Of a stretch of DNA of 64,000 nt, positions 26,956 through 34,712 are shown in pieces. The stretch is from an uncultured Granulosicoccaceae bacterium (GTDB lineage Bacteria; Pseudomonadota; Gammaproteobacteria; Granulosicoccales; Granulosicoccaceae), in contig CALKXD010000147.1 of the NCBI GenBank assembly GCA_938003855.1, positions 62,001 through 126,000 on the forward strand, read 5' to 3'. The notes under the pieces are model-generated. The model did not search any database. It was not told the origin of the DNA and worked only from the letters and a program-made list of their open reading frames with translations. Positions within the stretch are counted from its first letter, which is position 1, and the number at the start of each line of letters is the position of its first letter. The translations under genes and the position numbers were made by a program.

Positions 26956-27384
26956 CTACCCCTTGGTAGATATGGGCATTGTGGCTTTTTCCCAACCACC
27001 AAGCCCACCTGCCAATGTGAAAAGCGATTCGAATTCCGCCTTACGCAACTTCCCCGCCGCCCGCGATGCACGAGGTCCGTTAGAGCAGTAAATAATGATG
27101 GGTTTTTTCTTAAATTTGTCTAACTCGGCAATACGCTTGTCAAAACTGCTGATCGGCATATGACGGGCACCGAGGATATGGCCGTTTTTGTACTCGGAGT
27201 CCTCGCGTACATCGACAAATATGGCCTCCTCATCGTTTTGCAGCCGAGTCGCCGCAATCGGGCTCAGTTGCTTCACACCAGAGAACATACGCTGGTACTC
27301 AAAGAACGCTATCATGCCGATGACCGCCGCCAGGGCGAAAAATAAAATCGGGTGATTGCCAACAAATTCCAGTATGCGAGTCAT
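26956..27384 (-). CDS. Membrane-anchored rhodanese-domain protein (YibN-like)
   Basis: A 142-residue protein with one N-terminal helix (ILFFALAAVIGMIAFFEY, about 13-30) and a rhodanese domain. The active-site Cys100 lies in YCSNGPRAS. FVDVREDSEYKNGHILGA is the conserved rhodanese entry. It resembles E. coli YibN, which occupies the same place before grxC. It may carry persulfide sulfur, but the physiological role is not established. The ATG at 27384 puts the helix at the N-terminus; the frame is open 51 codons further up but without homology. Confidence 0.88.
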   Translation of the reverse strand: MTRILEFVGNHPILFFALAAVIGMIAFFEYQRMFSGVKQLSPIAATRLQNDEEAIFVDVREDSEYKNGHILGARHMPISSFDKRIAELDKFKKKPIIIYCSNGPRASRAAGKLRKAEFESLFTLAGGLGGWEKATMPISTKG

Positions 27385-27645
27385 AGTACAGTCAGTTAGT
27401 TCGGGTGAAGGTAGTAGTTTGGCCGCGGCAGTTTGAGCGCTTAACAACCCTCGATAATACACGCACAAGCGCTGTTTTGCGCGTGTAATTTGTCCGCGAA
27501 ATATACTCTCACACCGGGTCGCGAGCAGAAAAACCATGCAGCACAGGCAAGATCCACTCCGTTACCCTGATTACCACTACACTTCAGTCGTCCCCCCGCA
27601 TTCACCGAACCGGGGCAGCGCCAAATCCACAGAGGACACATAGCT

Positions 27646-28815
27646 GTGAACGGAGAATCCATTCTCTACGCGATCTTTTTGATCTTCACCGGTGCGGCGA
27701 TTGTCGCAACCGCGGCATTGTATGCCCGTCAGTCTCTTCTGGTGGCTTATATTGTCGTCGGGCTGCTGGCCGGACCGCACGTCAGCGGCTTGATTTCCGA
27801 CCCGGCACTGATCACCGATATCGCCAATGTCGGGATTATTTTTTTGTTGTTTTTACTCGGCTTGAACCTGGAGCCCGATGATCTCAAAAACCTGCTGCGA
27901 GAGGCCACCGTCGTCACCTTGCTCAGTAGTGCATTGTTCGCGCTGAGTGGATTTCTGATTGCCAGTTTGTTTGGTTTTGGCGCAATAGACAGTATCGTCA
28001 TCGCCGCCACCATGATGTTTTCGTCCACCATTGTCGGGCTCAAACTCCTACCCACCAGCGCCCTTCATCATCAGCGCATGGGTGAAATCATCGTCAGTAT
28101 TCTGCTGCTACAGGATATGATCGCGGTGATCGTGCTGCTACTGCTGCAGGGTTTCGGCACCGACGGCTCTGCCGTCACGGAAATCGCGCGTGTCCTGCTG
28201 CTACTGCCACTGGTCAGCGCCGCCGCTTACTTCACGTCGAAGCATGTGCTGTCACGGCTGTTCCTGACATTCGATCAGATCAGCGAATATATATTTCTAT
28301 TAACCTTGGGCTGGTGCCTGGGCATCGCAGAACTGGCTCACGCGATAGGACTTTCGCACGAAATCGGTGCGTTCATTGCCGGTGTCTCACTGGCTGCTAA
28401 CCCGATCGCGCGCTTCATCGCTGAAAGCCTCAAGCCTCTGCGGGATTTTTTCCTGATCATGTTTTTCTTTGGTCTCGGGGCCGGCTTCGATATTTTTCGC
28501 GTCAGTGATGTGATTCTACCGGCAGCCGCATTGGCCATCGGCGCTATCGTGCTGAAACCTTTTGTCTTCAAGCGACTACTGCAGCGTGAGAAGGAAAAAA
28601 AGAAGCTGGCTGGAGAGATTGGCGTAAGGCTGGGACAGATCAGCGAATTTTCACTGCTGGTTGCAGTCGCCGCCACCAGTACCGGGATAATCACCGAAGC
28701 CGCCTCGATGACGATCCAAACGGCCACCATACTCACCTTTGTGATGTCGTCCTACTGGATCGTTATGCACTACCCGACACCCATTGCTACCGATGAAAAG
28801 CTCCGGCGAGACTAG
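27646..28815 (+). CDS. Cation:proton antiporter, CPA2/KefB-like membrane domain
   Basis: A 389-residue, about 12-helix Na+/H+ exchanger-domain protein. LAGPHVSGLISD and LFLLGLNLEPDDL match the Kef entrance and FxxGLxL helix. MMFSSTIVGLKLL and LLLQDMIAVIVLLLLQG carry the QD ion-binding pair typical of KefB/C and K+-type CPA2 transporters. HEIGAFIAGVSLA follows. It lacks the RCK/TrkA-N domain of KefB/KefC, so it is either a stand-alone antiporter or needs a partner in trans. The GTG start is preceded by AGAGGA. Confidence 0.85.
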   Translation: MNGESILYAIFLIFTGAAIVATAALYARQSLLVAYIVVGLLAGPHVSGLISDPALITDIANVGIIFLLFLLGLNLEPDDLKNLLREATVVTLLSSALFALSGFLIASLFGFGAIDSIVIAATMMFSSTIVGLKLLPTSALHHQRMGEIIVSILLLQDMIAVIVLLLLQGFGTDGSAVTEIARVLLLLPLVSAAAYFTSKHVLSRLFLTFDQISEYIFLLTLGWCLGIAELAHAIGLSHEIGAFIAGVSLAANPIARFIAESLKPLRDFFLIMFFFGLGAGFDIFRVSDVILPAAALAIGAIVLKPFVFKRLLQREKEKKKLAGEIGVRLGQISEFSLLVAVAATSTGIITEAASMTIQTATILTFVMSSYWIVMHYPTPIATDEKLRRD

Positions 28816-28848
28816 GTCAGGGCGGCGGCAGCAATACCCGTGGCTTGC

Positions 28849-29817
28849 CTACTTGGTCAGCATATATTGAATCGCCAGCAGCAGGTCTTCATCGCTTAAC
28901 TGACTGCCACCCCGTGGCGGCATGGCCCCTTTGCCGGCAATCGCGCTGGCAAGCAGTGCATCCATACCCTGCTCCGTTCGTTGCGCCCAGGCCGCCTTAT
29001 CACCAAACTTCGGCGCATTTCCGGCACCTGAAATATGGCAACTGGCACACAGTGAATTGACCTGAGCTTTAATGTGCTCTGGCGGCTCTGCTGCATTGCC
29101 CGACGATGCGGCAACCTCTGCCGACGCCACGACTACTGCCATGGCAGTCGACTCCATCTTTGCCGGTACAATCGCGGTAGCCGGTACTACCTCCGCCAGT
29201 GCCGCAGTGGGCGGGTCTTGCTGTTGTGGCAATGCCCCGGTTGTCGTATGCAACAGGTGCACAACCGAAAGACGCAATTCTTCATCACTGAGAGTCGTTT
29301 CCGCACGAGACGGCATGCCGGGCCTGCCTTCAATGACACTCGCCGTCAGCTTGCTGACACCCTGCTCAGCCAACGCCTGCCAGGCAGCGCGATCGTCAAT
29401 GCGCGGTGCGCCACTTATGCCTTCAAGGTGGCACCCGGCGCAGTTCGTCGCGACCACCGCTTTAACCCGCAGCGGAATCGTCTCGACCGGGGCCGCCGGC
29501 GCCACCGGTGCCGCGTTGGCGACGGTATCGTCAGCGGGCGCAGCGACGGCGACTTCCTGCTCAACCGGTTGCTCGGCCACTGCTGTGGTGTCATCAGCAA
29601 CCTTCTCTACTACCGCAACCGCGCGAGTGGGCTTGACTCGTGACTTTCCAACCGGTGCTATTTGCTGCAATATCCGTTGCATCACTATTGGGTCAGCCGC
29701 ATGGTCGGCTTTCGGTGAAAACAGGTTCGCCATGGCGATAATAAACAGGGTAAAAATTACCAACGCACCCAGCACAAAAACAAAGGGCTTGTAAAAATTG
29801 GAGTCATGCTGACTCAT
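28849..29817 (-). CDS. Membrane-anchored dihaem cytochrome c5-like protein
   Basis: A 322-residue protein with an N-terminal helix (PFVFVLGALVIFTLFIIAMA, about 11-30), a Pro/Ala/Val-rich linker, and two cytochrome c domains. The haem sites are CAGCH (about 126-130) and CASCH (about 257-261), with distal Met candidates in GRPGMPSRAE and GKGAMPPRGG. Each domain resembles cytochrome c5 (CxxCH, later MPPRGG). It probably passes electrons in the periplasm towards a terminal oxidase. GGAG lies seven bases before the ATG. Its N-terminus is paralogous to the 62-residue protein encoded just upstream. Confidence 0.9.
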   Translation of the reverse strand: MSQHDSNFYKPFVFVLGALVIFTLFIIAMANLFSPKADHAADPIVMQRILQQIAPVGKSRVKPTRAVAVVEKVADDTTAVAEQPVEQEVAVAAPADDTVANAAPVAPAAPVETIPLRVKAVVATNCAGCHLEGISGAPRIDDRAAWQALAEQGVSKLTASVIEGRPGMPSRAETTLSDEELRLSVVHLLHTTTGALPQQQDPPTAALAEVVPATAIVPAKMESTAMAVVVASAEVAASSGNAAEPPEHIKAQVNSLCASCHISGAGNAPKFGDKAAWAQRTEQGMDALLASAIAGKGAMPPRGGSQLSDEDLLLAIQYMLTK

Positions 29818-30091
29818 TTATATCTCCGAAAACAGGTAAAATCAGTGGCCGGTATTTCGCTTGCGCGGACACAACGTGCCAGCCGGTATCGCTCAGTAAA
29901 AGGACAACAACCGTTGCACCGGTGCGGGCCGACCCCCGCCAGTGGCACCACGGCTACCGGGTACAAAAGCATTGCACCGGCCCACAGCGGCGCCGCAAAA
30001 CCAAAACAACCCATCCGCCAGCGCGATGTAACATCTATTCACTGACACCCTGGCTCTCCCGATCGCGGTATCGACCGGCAGTGCACTCAGG

Positions 30092-30280
30092 TTAAGGAGA
30101 TATTCTGGATTGCCCTACCGGCATCAGCCGCTCGGAAGTTTGCGCCGCCACCAGCGGATCAGGCGCTGATCCAGGGGACATCATATTGGCAATGGCACCG
30201 ATAAGGAACGTGAAGACCACGAGCGCGCCCAACACTATCCCGAACATTTTCAAATAACCCGTATCTTCACTCCCGCTCAT
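30092..30280 (-). CDS. 62-residue membrane protein, paralogue of the cytochrome c5 anchor
   Basis: A single-helix protein (MFGIVLGALVVFTFLIGAIA, about 12-31) with the same layout as the first 62 residues of the dihaem cytochrome gene that follows. Shared features are the FVLGALV/IVLGALV core, ANL/ANM before a SP turn, ADPIV/PDPLV and APVGKSR/MPVGQSR near the end. It stops exactly where the cytochrome enters its linker and has no haem motif. AGGAG six bases before the ATG says it is translated. It could be a decayed duplicate or a small partner subunit. The 274 bp between it and the cytochrome show no further gene. Confidence 0.7.
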   Translation of the reverse strand: MSGSEDTGYLKMFGIVLGALVVFTFLIGAIANMMSPGSAPDPLVAAQTSERLMPVGQSRISP

Positions 30281-30488
30281 GCGGTACTCCTGCTGTAATA
30301 GTTAAAAGTTGCCTGCCCCAGCGCCTCGCCCGCACACCCCATCACACTCTGGTTTGCGACAGGGCACCGACATTGGGGGGCACCCGCTCATTTGAGTTTA
30401 CTTAACCGGGCGCGGAATTTTAGCAAATACCCGCACTCCGTCACCACAAATAACTGTCAACGGCACCGTAGGACAAACGCCGACGTGC

Positions 30489-31241
30489 TTACAGAGAGCC
30501 AAACACCCGCTGCAATAACTCGGTGGTTCGTTTCAGCGGATTTTCCCTGATCGCTTTTTCCTCAACAGCCAGATAATGGAAGATGCCGTCCATACCCAAT
30601 TCCACCACGTGGTCAGTCAGATTAGCGTCAACCTCCGGCGCAAACGGAATGGCCTGGTAGCGCTCGAGAAAATCATTGTAGACCCTAACCGCACCGACTT
30701 CGGAGAGACTCGACTCAACAATCGGGCGCATTTCGCCAGCTAGGGTGGTCCCCATCGATTGCCGGAAATACGACGTCGCCGCATCGTCCGGCCCTTGCAG
30801 AATGGCTTGTGCGTCATCAACAGTCATGTCTCGAATAGCGCCCAGAAACAACTGCTGCGCTTTTGGTGTAGCAAGCTCCGCGGCCCGGTTGAGTCGTAAT
30901 TCCAGTTCGTCGAAACTGCCACCGAGCCCAACCCTGGACGCCACTTTACGGGTTCGATCAAGTGCTGTCGGCAGAGGAATATGAATAAGCGGATCATCAT
31001 TGAAGCCGTTCTCCTGCCCTAACTGCCCGACGACCTGCCTGGAACCCACCTCAAGCGCCTGTTTGAGACCGCGCGCAATTTCGCTGATTCCCAGACCACC
31101 GCCACCATCGCTGCTGTTACTCCCCACACGCTCCAGGCCGTCGAGAATCGCACCGCTGTTGGCACAGGCCGTCAACAGCCAGAGTGCCGGCAACAAAAAC
31201 AGGCAACGCATAGACCGGCGGTTAAAAAACTGAATAGACAT
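30489..31241 (-). CDS. DUF4197 lipoprotein
   Basis: A 250-residue exported lipoprotein: MSIQFFNRRSMRCLFLLPALWLLTAC, lipobox LLTAC. The mature protein is the DUF4197 family, recognisable from GLKQALEVGSRQVVGQLG, IPLPTALDRTRKVA, LNRAAELATPKAQQLF and the ending YLAVEEKAIRENPLKRTTELLQRVFG. The family is widespread in proteobacteria and of unknown function, probably facing the periplasm. ATG at 31241 is used; the preceding codon is a TTG. It is divergent from the Asn/Ser-rich gene; the 295 bp between them hold no other gene. Confidence 0.85.
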   Translation of the reverse strand: MSIQFFNRRSMRCLFLLPALWLLTACANSGAILDGLERVGSNSSDGGGGLGISEIARGLKQALEVGSRQVVGQLGQENGFNDDPLIHIPLPTALDRTRKVASRVGLGGSFDELELRLNRAAELATPKAQQLFLGAIRDMTVDDAQAILQGPDDAATSYFRQSMGTTLAGEMRPIVESSLSEVGAVRVYNDFLERYQAIPFAPEVDANLTDHVVELGMDGIFHYLAVEEKAIRENPLKRTTELLQRVFGSL

Positions 31242-31536
31242 CAAAATTGGTTCCAGTAGGACGTGTAAAGTTATGCTGCTGCCGAATTCGGACTCTATCT
31301 ACCCCTGAGTATCGGCGCTTTGCATAAGAGTATTAAAAGTAAATAGCGTCATCGTTATCACGCAGTGACGATTAAGAATCCCGCTGTTCTGCCGCCATTA
31401 CCTCCGTTGTATTCCGCTATCGCACACACTGCACAGGAAATAATTACGGTAACAACAACACCAGTGTAAAACAAAAACAAAGACACTCAGCAACGCACTG
31501 CAGGGTCAACCAACTGGTAAGGTGAGGATCAAAATA

Positions 31537-32220
31537 ATGGCTGAAATTGGTGCACTTGTAACCAACCCGCTGATAAGTAGTACACAGCACAATTCCAATG
31601 ACCAGAACAATAGCAGATCATCTGACTACGATAACACTCCGTTGGCAGATCTTAATAAAAAGGCACTCGGCGGCGATCAGCAATCCCTCGATGCCATCGC
31701 CGCGCTGATTTATGCGCTGCAAAACACGTTGAGCAACCCATCCAGCAGTACCACGGTCGATGTATCGCGCGCCGCTGCCAACGACCCGTCGATGGCGAAC
31801 GCGACAACTGCGGACTCCAGCGCACTCGGCAGTAGCAACCCGGTCAATGGCAGTATTCGCGCCACCGATACCAATTTAAATGTCGCGCAGATGCCTATGC
31901 AAAGTGCACGCAACAACTACGGCAATGGTGCTGCGAACTCCGCCAACGGCAGTAGTACCAGCGGTATAGGGGGCATCAGCAACCGCGCTAAACCCGCCAG
32001 CGACAGCAGCGGTAACATTTCCCGCGGCAGTAACAATCAGTCCGACTTCAACACCGACTCAGTGTTCAACCGCTCCGACAATGTTTTCGGTCAGGTGGCC
32101 CGACTGCTCGAAGAGCAAGAGCGAATCGGTAGACGCTCTGCCGAGTTCACCGCTTCCTCCGGAGCTCTCTCGAGCGCGTTGCAGGCCTTACAGGCCGTAT
32201 CACGAAACATCAGAGCCTAG
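31537..32220 (+). CDS. Asn/Ser-rich low-complexity protein upstream of the HlyD/M50 operon
   Basis: A 227-residue protein that I do not recognise. Residues 1-70 are moderately ordered, with a helix ADLNKKALGGDQQSLDAIAALIYALQN split around 37-65. The middle (70-180) is Asn/Ser/Thr/Gly/Ala-rich with no cysteine, and the end is a predicted amphipathic helix (VARLLEEQERIGRRSAEF, LSSALQALQAV). There is no signal peptide or membrane segment. AGGTGAGG nine bases before the ATG is a strong ribosome site. An N-terminal leader-like start and a disordered body would suit a protein exported without Sec, and the genes downstream are HlyD-type, but the link is inference. Confidence 0.65.
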   Translation: MAEIGALVTNPLISSTQHNSNDQNNSRSSDYDNTPLADLNKKALGGDQQSLDAIAALIYALQNTLSNPSSSTTVDVSRAAANDPSMANATTADSSALGSSNPVNGSIRATDTNLNVAQMPMQSARNNYGNGAANSANGSSTSGIGGISNRAKPASDSSGNISRGSNNQSDFNTDSVFNRSDNVFGQVARLLEEQERIGRRSAEFTASSGALSSALQALQAVSRNIRA

Positions 32221-32810
32221 TCACCAGTGCCGCTTCTGTTACCGGTCAAACAGTGCTTATCCGCTAACACCCGGTAATAATAGGATCACGGAACTCACCA
32301 GTACTGGTGAGTTTCACGCCCAGGGTGTGGACCTGCAGTAATGCCGGGTAAGAACCCATAACCATCTCAATACAGCCACTGCCGGCGCGCCACCAAAACG
32401 CCTGACCTCGCACCGGCAGACTGCCACTGGCAAATGGCAACAACACTTTGGGCCGCCCGTCAGTAACTCTGGCGGCGGCTGCAGCAGGCTACTCGTCGAT
32501 ATCCAAGCCCTGAACCCTATAGTGCAGGCCACGCCTTGCAGCATTCGTCGTGTCAGCCTGGCCCCCTGCCATCACTGATCCGCACCACGGCGCAACTCAC
32601 TTGCAACTCCGCAGGTCAGCAACTCGCCATCTGAGAAGCAGTTTGCAGATGCAACTACCCGCCCACGTTGTCGCTGCCATTGGTTCATTTGTTGCTGATG
32701 ACTCTTAACTCATAGGGAAGAACCGATCCGCGGGCAATGAACCAGAGGGCTCACGCCATTATCACCAGTAATTCACTGTTTGAACGCCACTACCTTCGCG
32801 GAGATTCGCT
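32221..32810. other. 590-bp spacer before the HlyD/M50 operon
   Basis: No gene is visible on either strand; the short open frames here lack ribosome sites and family-like sequence. It holds the 22-bp palindrome at its left end. The right end (about 32690-32810) leads to the GTG of the GAF-HlyD gene and probably contains its promoter, but I cannot point to convincing -35/-10 boxes. Its length is unusual for this otherwise compact window. Confidence 0.5.
32292..32313. promoter_or_regulatory. Perfect 22-bp palindrome, candidate operator
   Basis: AACTCACCAGT (32292-32302) is followed directly by its exact reverse complement (32303-32313), with no loop. A loopless palindrome without a T-run is a poor terminator and a good dimeric-repressor or LuxR-type site; the inner ACCAGTACTGGT resembles the centre of lux/las-type boxes, although the spacing does not match the usual 20-bp form. 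It lies 72 bp after the Asn/Ser-rich gene and about 500 bp before the GAF-HlyD gene. Confidence 0.5.
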
Positions 32811-34697
32811 GTGAGCGCTGTCGCTGACACCCAGGTCAATGATGATGCCCTGCAAAACAATCCGGTCGGCGGTGTGGTCGGTGCCGTGCCTGGCTCCAGC
32901 AACGATGCAAATCATGCTTCAGGGCCACTGACGCAAAAGGGACTCAACAGCGAGTTGGCAAACCGCTGGCTGTTGTGGCAGTGCCGTATGATTGCCGATG
33001 TTATTACCGGCTGTGTTTTCGACACTCAGGGCCAGCCGCTCGCTGCCCGTCCGGCGCAGGGTGAAGGCCTGGAAAAACTCACTGCAGCGGTGCAGGAGGC
33101 AAAGCGCTTAAGCCAGTCTTTCATTAAAACCGAAGTGCCATTCGGACAGACCAACGGACGGCTCGGAGATATTATCGCCACGCCGATAAAGGCGAACGAT
33201 AAAACTCTCGCCTATGTCGCTGTACTGATGGCTCCACGACCGCAATCACGACAGAACGTGGTCTTACAGTTACTGCAATGGGGCGGTTACTGGCTGGAAT
33301 CACTCAGTCAGCTGTCTGACGGTGTGCAACAGGAGGCGGGCTCGTTCAGTCAGTCACTGCTGGTTGCCGTGTTGAAGCATTCCAACTCTCACAAGGCCTG
33401 CATGGAGCTCGCGGGTCGGCTGGCCGACCGACTCGGCTGTGATCGCGTTTCGGTGGGCTTGCGCCACGGCGTGGTGGTTCGCGCAGAGTGTATATCTCAC
33501 CTCGCCAGTTTTGATCCGCGCACTCAATTGGTCAGACGTCTCGAAGCTGCCATGGAAGAGTCACTCGATCAAAAAACAATCGTCAGTTTTCCGGCAATTA
33601 CGCCACAGGCCACCGTCATAGATCGGGCACACCGCGATCTCGTTACGCATCACGGGAGTGCCGCCACGTGCACATTCCCGTTGCATGGACAGGAGCAGAT
33701 ATTCGGTTCAGTGGTTTTCGAGCGCAGTGCCAGGAATCCCTTCGATCAGGATACTGCACGGTGGTGTGAGGCGGTGCTAAGTTCAGTTGCACCGGTGATC
33801 GAACTAAAGCGATTCGAAGAGCGCCCGCTCGGCAGCAAAGCGATGGATTCCATGCGCTCGGCACTGTCCGATGTCATTGGACCAAAGCATCTGAAACTAA
33901 AACTCGCGCTGGCAGCAGTCGCTGGCACTATATTTCTAGGCGCGATATTCAACGGTAACTATCAGGTATCAGCACCGGCGCACATAGAGGGGTCAGTCTC
34001 CCAGGTGATCGCTGCACCCATTGCAGGATTTGTGAAATCCTCCAATGTCCGCGCGGGGGATAATGTCACTGTCGGCCAGGTGCTGGCGACACTTGACGAT
34101 CGCTCTTTAAAGCTCGAGCTGAAAAAGTGGCAGAGCGAAGAAAACAAGATTAAAAAAGCGTATCAGGAAGCCCTGGCCAAAAAGGCGCGTACCGAGCTGA
34201 GTATTTTACGCGCTAAGGCAGATCAGATAGATGCCGAACTCGCTCTGACACGGCAAAGGATCGAGCGCACCGAACTGCGCGCTCCGTACAGCGGCTATGT
34301 TGCCAGTGGTGACCTCAGTCAGTCACTCGGGTCACCGGTTGAAATTGGCGATGTTTTATTTGAAGTAGCTCCCCTCGAGCAATACCGGGTGGTACTGAAA
34401 GTGGACGAACGCGATATGGCTGGTGTGAAAGAAAGCAACACCGGTGAAGTGGTCATCGCCGCATTACCTTCAACGCCACTGCCGTTCACCATCGAGCAAG
34501 TGGTCCCGGTAGCGGTGTCGGGTGAAGGCAACAGTTACTTCCGCGTTGAGGCCGACATCGGGGATACCTCGCAGGAGCTTCGCCCCGGCATGGAAGGTGT
34601 GGCCCGTATCAACATGGGTGATCGCAAACTGCTGTGGATATGGACACACAAACTTTTCGACCGTATTCGTCTGTGGCTATGGGCAGTGGGCTGGTAA
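32811..34697 (+). CDS. GAF-domain HlyD-type membrane fusion protein
   Basis: A 628-residue protein. A disordered N-terminus is followed by a helical region, then a GAF-like domain (about 185-330, including CMELAGRLADRLGCDRVSVGL and CTFPLHGQEQIFGSVVFER). One membrane helix comes next (LKLALAAVAGTIFLGAIF, about 363-380), and then the periplasmic HlyD part. That part has a biotinyl-lipoyl half (VIAAPIAGFVKSSNVRAGDNV), a coiled coil (about 435-485) and the second half RTELRAPYSGYVASGD. The GAF module would be cytoplasmic, joining a signal-sensing or oligomerising domain to an export adaptor. GTG start; 15 bp before the M50 gene. Confidence 0.8.
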   Translation: MSAVADTQVNDDALQNNPVGGVVGAVPGSSNDANHASGPLTQKGLNSELANRWLLWQCRMIADVITGCVFDTQGQPLAARPAQGEGLEKLTAAVQEAKRLSQSFIKTEVPFGQTNGRLGDIIATPIKANDKTLAYVAVLMAPRPQSRQNVVLQLLQWGGYWLESLSQLSDGVQQEAGSFSQSLLVAVLKHSNSHKACMELAGRLADRLGCDRVSVGLRHGVVVRAECISHLASFDPRTQLVRRLEAAMEESLDQKTIVSFPAITPQATVIDRAHRDLVTHHGSAATCTFPLHGQEQIFGSVVFERSARNPFDQDTARWCEAVLSSVAPVIELKRFEERPLGSKAMDSMRSALSDVIGPKHLKLKLALAAVAGTIFLGAIFNGNYQVSAPAHIEGSVSQVIAAPIAGFVKSSNVRAGDNVTVGQVLATLDDRSLKLELKKWQSEENKIKKAYQEALAKKARTELSILRAKADQIDAELALTRQRIERTELRAPYSGYVASGDLSQSLGSPVEIGDVLFEVAPLEQYRVVLKVDERDMAGVKESNTGEVVIAALPSTPLPFTIEQVVPVAVSGEGNSYFRVEADIGDTSQELRPGMEGVARINMGDRKLLWIWTHKLFDRIRLWLWAVGW

Positions 34698-34712
34698 TGC
34701 AGGACTATCAAT

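Noticed and set aside
29072-29794. Long plus-strand open frame opposite the dihaem cytochrome gene (240 codons)
   Set aside because: It mirrors the Ala/Val/Pro-rich linker of the cytochrome, whose CxxCH motifs, signal and ribosome site prove the minus strand is the coding one.
29814-30014. 66-codon minus-strand frame between the cytochrome and its small paralogue
   Set aside because: It contains CNGCC, which lacks the His of a haem site, and shows no continuity with the cytochrome domains.
32314-32544. 76-codon minus-strand frame in the spacer before the GAF-HlyD gene
   Set aside because: No ribosome site, no recognisable sequence, and Cys/Trp-rich composition unlike the neighbours.
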